16,428 nt of DNA, from contig SZPE01000097.1 of the NCBI GenBank assembly GCA_030263555.1, positions 1 through 16,428 of the forward strand, in the 5' to 3' direction. The notes under the pieces were generated by a model that saw only the letters and a list, made by a program, of their open reading frames with translations, had not been told where the DNA came from and ran no database searches. Shown here piece by piece: positions 12,949 through 16,428 of this stretch. Made by a program: the position numbers and the translations under genes. The stretch is from CFX2 sp014338005 (lineage in GTDB: Bacteria; Chloroflexota; Anaerolineae; Aggregatilineales; Phototrophicaceae). The stretch's first letter is position 1. Every line of letters begins with the position of its first letter.

Positions 12949-14289
12949 ATGTCAGTTATAGATCATAAACTTTTGCAAACGGCGCTGCTGCGGTTAGACA
13001 TCGAAGGGCTGCGGCAGGGCCGGTACAGCGACAAATATTTTGAGAATGTTGTTCGTGTGCTGGAGCGCGCCCAGGCCGAAGGGTATACCTTTGCCGGGTT
13101 CAGCCCGCGCCCGGTTTCGACGGGTGGCACGCCGATAATGGTGGGGAATATTCAGGTCGAAGCGCAGGTTTTTAACCGCCGCGCGCCGCGCGCGCTGGTC
13201 GCCGGTGTGGACGTGGCGCTGGCGATGCTGCGGCATACCACCGGCTATTATGAGGCCGGCGTTTTCCAGGAAACCTGGGCGGATTTAGAAGTTGAAGCGG
13301 TTGAGGACGGCGAGTTTACCTACTATGAAGGCGATACGGAGGATGTCGAGCCGGTTCTGAAAATCCGGGGGCGCTACCGCGATTTCGCGCTGCTGGAAAC
13401 ACCCATTTTGGGCGTGTTAACCCGCGCCAGCCGCATCGCCACCAACGTTTATGAAGTGCTGGAAGTCGCGCGCGGCAAGCCGGTGCTGTTTTTCCCAGCG
13501 CGTTTTGACCTGCCGGAAACGCAGCCGATAGATGGTTATGCTTACTGGCTGGCGGTTAATCGTTACAATCAGGATACAGGCAGCCGGGTAACGCCGCTGG
13601 TCAGCACCGACGCGCAAGGGGCGTGGTGGAACGGGCGCGGCGGCGGGACTGTGCCGCACGCGCTGATCGCCTGTTTTCTGGCCGATACGGTAGAAGCGAT
13701 GGTCGCTTTTGCCAAATATGTGCCGGTGGATGTGCCGCGCATCGCGCTGGTGGATTTTAATAACGATACGGTCGGCGCGTCGGTGGCGACGCTGCGGGCG
13801 TACTGGCCGCGCTACCAGGCGGCGCTCATCGCAGGGAACGAGACGGAACGCAAACGCTGGACGCTGTACGGCGTGCGCCTGGACACAAGCGCGAACATGC
13901 GCGATGTTGCGCTTGCTCCGGGCGAGGGTTACGGCGTCAGCCCGGAACTGGTGCGCGCCGTCCGCCAGGCGCTGGATACGGCCTGGCAGGATTGGAATGT
14001 GTCGGAGGAGATGGCCGAGACCGCGCAGGCGTTCTGCCGCGCTGTCAAAATCGTCGTCAGCGGGGGGTTCGACCGTGACAAGATCGAACGGTTCGAGTCG
14101 GAGGGTGTGCCGGCGGACATCTACGGCGTCGGGTCAACCTTTTTGCGTAATGAGTCCCGCACCAATACTGATTTCACGATGGACGTGGTTCGCATCCGGC
14201 TGAATGGGCGGTGGGTGGATATGGCAAAACTGGGACGCAAACCCAACGATAACCCGAACCTGAAGCCGGTAGACCTGGGGCAGTTTTAA
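12949..14289 (+). CDS. pncB: Nicotinate phosphoribosyltransferase-like enzyme
   Basis: A 446-residue type II phosphoribosyltransferase. Seen: YSDKYF (26-31), VSTGGTP (56-62), GGGTVPHALI (231-240), VDFNNDT (268-274), and the phosphate-binding end VSGGFDRDKIERFESEGVP, then DIYGVGS (370-396). These are hallmarks of the NAPRTase/quinolinate-PRTase fold. The layout is nearest the archaeal and Gram-positive type called putative nicotinate phosphoribosyltransferase, rather than the enterobacterial PncB. Expected reaction: nicotinate plus PRPP to nicotinate mononucleotide, the entry step of the Preiss-Handler route to NAD. I chose the ATG at 12949, preceded by GGGA; an in-frame TTG at 12928 would add seven residues. 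It is followed after 13 nt by a CpaF-like ATPase gene. A nicotinamidase-like gene that could supply its substrate lies convergent beyond that. Confidence 0.9.
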   Translation: MSVIDHKLLQTALLRLDIEGLRQGRYSDKYFENVVRVLERAQAEGYTFAGFSPRPVSTGGTPIMVGNIQVEAQVFNRRAPRALVAGVDVALAMLRHTTGYYEAGVFQETWADLEVEAVEDGEFTYYEGDTEDVEPVLKIRGRYRDFALLETPILGVLTRASRIATNVYEVLEVARGKPVLFFPARFDLPETQPIDGYAYWLAVNRYNQDTGSRVTPLVSTDAQGAWWNGRGGGTVPHALIACFLADTVEAMVAFAKYVPVDVPRIALVDFNNDTVGASVATLRAYWPRYQAALIAGNETERKRWTLYGVRLDTSANMRDVALAPGEGYGVSPELVRAVRQALDTAWQDWNVSEEMAETAQAFCRAVKIVVSGGFDRDKIERFESEGVPADIYGVGSTFLRNESRTNTDFTMDVVRIRLNGRWVDMAKLGRKPNDNPNLKPVDLGQF

Positions 14290-14302
14290 AGGAGAGCAGC
14301 AG

Positions 14303-15604
14303 ATGACATCAGATGAGCAGAAACCGCCCGGCGGGGAAGCGAGCCGCCAGCCGCATTTGATTCCCGGTCAGATGGGACGGCGTTTGTACTCGATGGCGGC
14401 GCTGGCCGAACGCATCGAGGCCGCATTTATCGAAGAATACGGGCTGGATTCGCCGGCGCTGCGCGAGGCCGATACCCCGGCCCGCCGCTTAAAACTGGTG
14501 CTGGGGACAGCCGATTATATCCTGGCGGTCGAATCGGTGCAGCTTTCGACGGCGGAAAAAGCCGACCTGGTGGGCCGGGTTTACAGCGACCTGTTCGGCT
14601 ACGGACCGCTGGATGCGCTGTTTTTGGACGAGCGCGTGACGACCATCGCTCTGGAGGGCGCCGATCAGGCGGCGGTGCGCTACGGCCACGATGACCTGAC
14701 GGCGCTGGGCGCGATTTTTCAGGACGAAGGGCATCTGCGGCGTGTATTAAAACGGCTGCTGCGAGATGCGGGCGCGGAGCTGCGCGACGATCAGCCGTAT
14801 ATCGAAACCGGCCTGCGGGTGGGCGACCGCCCGGTGGGGATCAATCTGGTTGCGCCGCCGGTGACGCTGCGGCTAACCGCCGATATTCGTGTGCATCCGG
14901 CCAGGCTGCCGGATGCCGACAGCTTGGTGGAAAGCGGCTTCTGGACGCCGCAGGCCGGCGCGCTTTTGAAAGCGCTGGCGGCTTCGCCACACGGCCTGAT
15001 AATCGTCGGCGAGCCGGAGTCCGGCAAAACGACCCTGCTGAGCCTGCTGGCCGGGTGGCTGCCGCAGCCGGAGCGGGCGCTGGCGGTCGAGCGGGCGGGC
15101 GAACTGCGCCTGCCGCCGCAGATAGAGCGGCTGGCGGCGCGCTGGCCGGTGGGGGATGCGCCCGGTGTTTCGTTTGGAGAGCAGATCGGGCGCGCGCTGG
15201 GTTTGCAGCCGGGCTGCCTGCTGCTGGACGAGGTGCGCGCCGACGAGCCGCTGAGCATCGCGCCGCTGCTGACCAAGCCGGACGCGCCCCGCCTGATCTG
15301 GTCGTTTCGTGGGCCGATTTTCGAAAAACGCCTGAGCAGCGCCCTGGGGATGCTGGCCCGCCGCGCCGACATGAGCCAGAGCGAGGATATGGTGCGCGCG
15401 CTGTACCGGCGGCTGCCGTTTGTTGTGACCGTCAATCGTCTAAACGGCGCGCTCCGCCTGTGGAGTATCGGCGAATGGCAGTTTAAACACAGCCCGGATT
15501 ACCCGACTTATGTGCCGCTGATGCGAATCGAAAGCGGCGAACTGCGGCTTACCGGGGAACGCCCGGCGCAGGCGCTTGACCTGCCCGAATCGTTCTGGGG
15601 GTAA
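14303..15604 (+). CDS. Divergent CpaF/TadA-like (type II/IV secretion superfamily) ATPase
   Basis: A 433-residue cytosolic ATPase. The N-terminal domain has FGYGPLDALFLDERVTTIAL (98-117), matching the CpaF motif GxGPLExLLxDxxVTEI. The ATPase core has Walker A GEPESGKTT (236-244) and Walker B-like LLLDEVRADE (306-315), where family members usually read IIVGEVRGxE. The segment after Walker B, which in secretion ATPases carries GHxGSxxTxHA (the histidine box), is replaced by KPDAPRLIWSFRGP. Catalytic competence as a secretion motor is therefore doubtful. No tad, pilus or type II/IV secretion genes are in view. The ATG has GGAGA 7 nt upstream and follows the phosphoribosyltransferase gene by 13 nt, so the two form one operon. 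The role is unknown: a degenerate Flp-pilus motor or a repurposed ATPase or regulator are the main options. Confidence 0.82.
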   Translation: MTSDEQKPPGGEASRQPHLIPGQMGRRLYSMAALAERIEAAFIEEYGLDSPALREADTPARRLKLVLGTADYILAVESVQLSTAEKADLVGRVYSDLFGYGPLDALFLDERVTTIALEGADQAAVRYGHDDLTALGAIFQDEGHLRRVLKRLLRDAGAELRDDQPYIETGLRVGDRPVGINLVAPPVTLRLTADIRVHPARLPDADSLVESGFWTPQAGALLKALAASPHGLIIVGEPESGKTTLLSLLAGWLPQPERALAVERAGELRLPPQIERLAARWPVGDAPGVSFGEQIGRALGLQPGCLLLDEVRADEPLSIAPLLTKPDAPRLIWSFRGPIFEKRLSSALGMLARRADMSQSEDMVRALYRRLPFVVTVNRLNGALRLWSIGEWQFKHSPDYPTYVPLMRIESGELRLTGERPAQALDLPESFWG

Positions 15605-15616
15605 AACCTGCCGGCA

Positions 15617-16339
15617 CTACGGGCAAATCTCCGTCACCACTTCGATGCCGTTCAGCATCATGTGATACAGGAATACCAGATGCAAAAATTCGGCGTCGTG
15701 CGGCACTATGCCCAGTTCGGCGGCGCGTTCCACCGGCATATCGTAGGTGTCAACCGTGTTCACCGGCAGGATGACCCGAACGCCCCGGCGCTGGTGCTGG
15801 TTGGCCGAGATACGCATGTGCATCGCCAATTGGTGTGTACACAGGTCGGTGCAGTCCCCGACGATAATCCAGTTGGTAATGTGCGGGCGCGCCTGAACCC
15901 AGTCATCAAAACCCGGAGCCAGGCCGCTGTTGATCGAATTTTTGGGGATGATCGTGAGCCGGTCAAAAAACGGCAGGGCTTTAAATGCCTCAACCGTCTC
16001 GGACTCGACCGTGCCGCGCACACAGTGAACGCCGTATTGGGCAAATTCGACGGCATCTTCGGGATGTGTATCCTGGGTCAGGGCGATGTCGCGCACGCCC
16101 TGTTCCCAGGCCAGTTGGAACAGGCGCGTGATCGGCTCGACAATTGCGTTAACGCGCGGCGAGGCCAGCGGCCCAACCGTGCAGAAGCCTTTAATCACGT
16201 CTACCGAGATAATGCCGACTGTATGCGGGTCCGGCTGCGTGAGCGTGGACAATGACAGTGGTTGCAGGCCGGCTTTCCAGTCCAGCATCCATTGAATGAA
16301 CGGTTTGCTCTGGTCTATGAAGGTCTGGATAGGGGGCAT
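15617..16339 (-). CDS. Isochorismatase-fold cysteine hydrolase, probable nicotinamidase
   Basis: A 240-residue hydrolase. The catalytic triad of the family is present: D47 in SVDVIKGF, K133 in IPKNSINSG and C167 in GDCTDLCTHQLAM. A TQDTHPED segment (D90, H92) and HC in GVHCVRGT (H105) match the metal-ligand positions of nicotinamidases, which read D-x-H then H in a PxHC-like motif. Expected reaction: nicotinamide to nicotinate plus ammonia, feeding the neighbouring nicotinate phosphoribosyltransferase. Another amidase or isochorismatase activity is possible. An N-terminal extension of about 40 residues precedes the usual start of the fold. The ATG at 16339 has GGAGG 12 nt upstream. It converges on the ATPase gene with only 12 nt between the stop codons and no terminator between them, so the two transcripts may overlap. 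Confidence 0.85.
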   Translation of the reverse strand: MPPIQTFIDQSKPFIQWMLDWKAGLQPLSLSTLTQPDPHTVGIISVDVIKGFCTVGPLASPRVNAIVEPITRLFQLAWEQGVRDIALTQDTHPEDAVEFAQYGVHCVRGTVESETVEAFKALPFFDRLTIIPKNSINSGLAPGFDDWVQARPHITNWIIVGDCTDLCTHQLAMHMRISANQHQRRGVRVILPVNTVDTYDMPVERAAELGIVPHDAEFLHLVFLYHMMLNGIEVVTEICP

Positions 16340-16371
16340 TAGTTTATCTTCCCTCCAAGATAACAGAACGC

Positions 16372-16401
16372 AAAGGCGGGTTGTTTGACCCGCCTTTTGT
16401 T
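16372..16401 (+). terminator. Intrinsic terminator at the right edge
   Basis: A perfect 10-bp stem, AAAGGCGGGT (16372-16381) with ACCCGCCTTT (16388-16397), encloses a 6-nt loop and is followed on the plus strand by TGTTTAC, giving an interrupted T-tract of TTTTGTTT. The minus-strand tail is only TTTGCG. It lies upstream of the nicotinamidase gene, so it either ends leftward transcription from a gene beyond the window or shields that gene's promoter region. Its direction is uncertain. Confidence 0.6.
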
Positions 16402-16428
16402 TACTGCCCGTGTTTTTACGAGCTGGCC

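Noticed and set aside
14303..15604. Type IV pilus/Tad or conjugation locus
   Set aside because: Only one divergent ATPase is present. No pilin, prepilin peptidase, inner-membrane platform, secretin or relaxase lies in the window.
1..16428. CRISPR arrays, tRNA/rRNA genes, insertion sequences, phage or toxin-antitoxin genes
   Set aside because: No regularly spaced repeats, tRNA-like folds, transposase motifs or phage genes were found by reading both strands. The larger hairpins are explained as terminators or local palindromes.

Overview
The window looks like a stretch of bacterial chromosome from the Chloroflexota, probably an Anaerolineae-like lineage. This assignment is an inference from the gene mix: exported proteins built from DUF4397 and SH3 repeats, short-form S-adenosylhomocysteinase next to a PfkB nucleoside kinase, and Shine-Dalgarno-led genes in GC-rich DNA. 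No rRNA or other decisive marker is present. There are 12 well-supported protein genes and a possible gene end at the left edge. No intergenic stretch exceeds 300 bases, and I see no tRNA, rRNA, CRISPR array, insertion sequence or phage gene.

Region 1 (about 1-2560, minus strand, visibly lower GC than the rest) is a four-gene operon: an unrecognised 195-residue protein, a zinc-free ribosomal protein S14, a zinc-free ribosomal protein L28 and a COG0523 (ZigA/YciC/CobW-like) GTPase. The genes are 20 nt apart or less. A sigma70-like promoter lies ahead of the first gene and is overlapped by a 15-bp palindrome, TGATATTTGGTATCA, resembling Zur operators. The set reads as a zinc-starvation response: zinc-sparing ribosomal paralogues, a metal-handling GTPase and a new candidate member.

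Region 2 (2580-5441, minus strand) carries rmd, gmd and tatD, closed by a clear intrinsic terminator. Gmd and the Rmd-like reductase would convert GDP-D-mannose to GDP-D-rhamnose for surface glycans. TatD overlaps the end of gmd by 4 nt.

Region 3 (5492-10369, minus strand) holds two large exported proteins. One is an 887-residue secreted protein with four DUF4397 domains followed by three or four SH3-like repeats. The other is a 687-residue predicted lipoprotein with about six DUF4397-like repeats. A strong terminator separates them.

Region 4 (10489-12816, minus strand) pairs an adenosine-kinase-like PfkB enzyme with S-adenosylhomocysteinase. Together they would clear S-adenosylhomocysteine and return adenosine to AMP, keeping methylation running.

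Region 5 (12949-16339) is an NAD-salvage locus: a plus-strand nicotinate phosphoribosyltransferase, a closely coupled and divergent CpaF-like ATPase, and a convergent minus-strand nicotinamidase/isochorismatase-fold hydrolase. The ATPase keeps its Walker motifs but appears to lack the histidine box of secretion ATPases, and no secretion genes are nearby. It and the unknown head gene of the zinc operon are the most promising unexplored items.
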